Part shown: positions 63,906-64,000 of the stretch, piece after piece
Layout of the letters: each line of letters starts with the position of its first letter
Numbering within the stretch: position 1 is the first letter of the stretch
From: JAAZVM01 sp041694155
GTDB lineage: Bacteria > Patescibacteriota > Gracilibacteria > BD1-5 > UBA6164
NCBI GenBank assembly: GCA_041694155.1
Contig: JASMTS010000012.1
Span: forward strand, 62,001 to 126,000
Direction of reading: 5' to 3'
Length of the DNA stretch: 64,000 bases
The notes under the pieces: model-generated
The model's database searches: none
Seen by the model: only the letters and a program-made list of their open reading frames with translations
Told to the model about the DNA's origin: nothing
Program-made: the position numbers and the translations under genes

Positions 63906-64000
63906 TTATTTCACAACAATATTTATTATTCTACCAGGGACATATATTTCTTTTACGATTTCTTTTCATTCTATCCATTTTATAACATCTGGATTATTTT
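63906..64000 (-). CDS. leuS: Leucyl-tRNA synthetase, C-terminal end only
   Basis: About 31 codons visible (DVIKWIEGKEIVKEIYVPGR then IINIVVK and TAA). The EIYVPGRIINIVV end matches the C-terminal anticodon-binding domain of bacterial LeuS. The rest lies beyond the window. Confidence 0.75.

Noticed and set aside
1..64000. Many conserved genes appear split by TGA, as if frameshifted or pseudogenes
   Set aside because: All are continuous when TGA is read as glycine; the reading frame never changes at the breaks.
1..64000. CRISPR arrays, transposases, rRNA genes
   Set aside because: Looked for repeat-spacer arrays, transposase motifs and conserved rRNA stretches; none seen.

Overview
The window reads as a compact, AT-rich bacterial chromosome in which TGA is a glycine codon (genetic code 25). 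Under the standard code almost every conserved gene is broken at TGA. Read as glycine, each becomes full length, and the TGA codons fall on conserved glycines (RuvB Walker A, the HPHGGGEG loop of L2, serine hydroxymethyltransferase, UvrA, S3 starting M-G-H-K). All native stops I see are TAA or TAG. Code 25, absence of L30 from the ribosomal operon, few Shine-Dalgarno sequences and very short intergenic gaps point to the Absconditabacteria (SR1)/Gracilibacteria branch of the Patescibacteria (CPR). I cannot decide between the two from this window.

Layout. 1-3.5 kb: type IV pilus ATPase and two membrane proteins. 3.6-10.2 kb: exonuclease-helicase, secreted coiled-coil protein, pseudouridine synthase, MurB, a secreted YiiX-type cysteine hydrolase. 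10.2-18.5 kb: UvrA, ComF, M17 aminopeptidase and a block of unrecognised membrane and coiled-coil proteins. 18.8-25.9 kb: S41 protease, GlyA, a HTH-coiled-coil-membrane protein, tRNA-Arg(CCU) with a small inserted element, MutL, a DUF2238-like membrane protein. 26-34 kb: L19, GatA, ComEC, an Lgt-like protein, Ndk, EF-P, RNase Y. 34.4-44.5 kb: C39-like secreted protease, EF-G, PrmC, an ABC-2 permease, Fmt, a prepilin, a WecA/MraY-family transferase, PheS. 44.7-54.9 kb: an S10-spc ribosomal operon (L3, L4, L23, L2, S19, L22, S3, L16, L29, S17, L14, L24, L5, S14, S8, L6, L18, S5, L15, SecY), lacking S10 and L30. 55-64 kb: methyltransferase, an anomalous block with leader-like RNA structure, two UGA-free secreted genes with strong Shine-Dalgarno sites, deformylase, RuvB, uridine kinase-CYTH fusion, FemAB, Fe-type superoxide dismutase, and the end of LeuS.

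How it fits together. Pilus ATPase, prepilin, ComEC and ComF suggest DNA uptake. Several exported hydrolases (YiiX-like, C39-like, CHAP/NlpC-like, phosphodiester-glycosidase-like, S41) would suit a host-attached or predatory life; that is inference. The most unusual observations are fossil UGA stops at gene ends and ATGA gene junctions, a 25-bp duplication of the tRNA-Arg 3' end enclosing a three-hairpin element, and two secreted genes that never use UGA. I saw no transposase, CRISPR array or rRNA gene.
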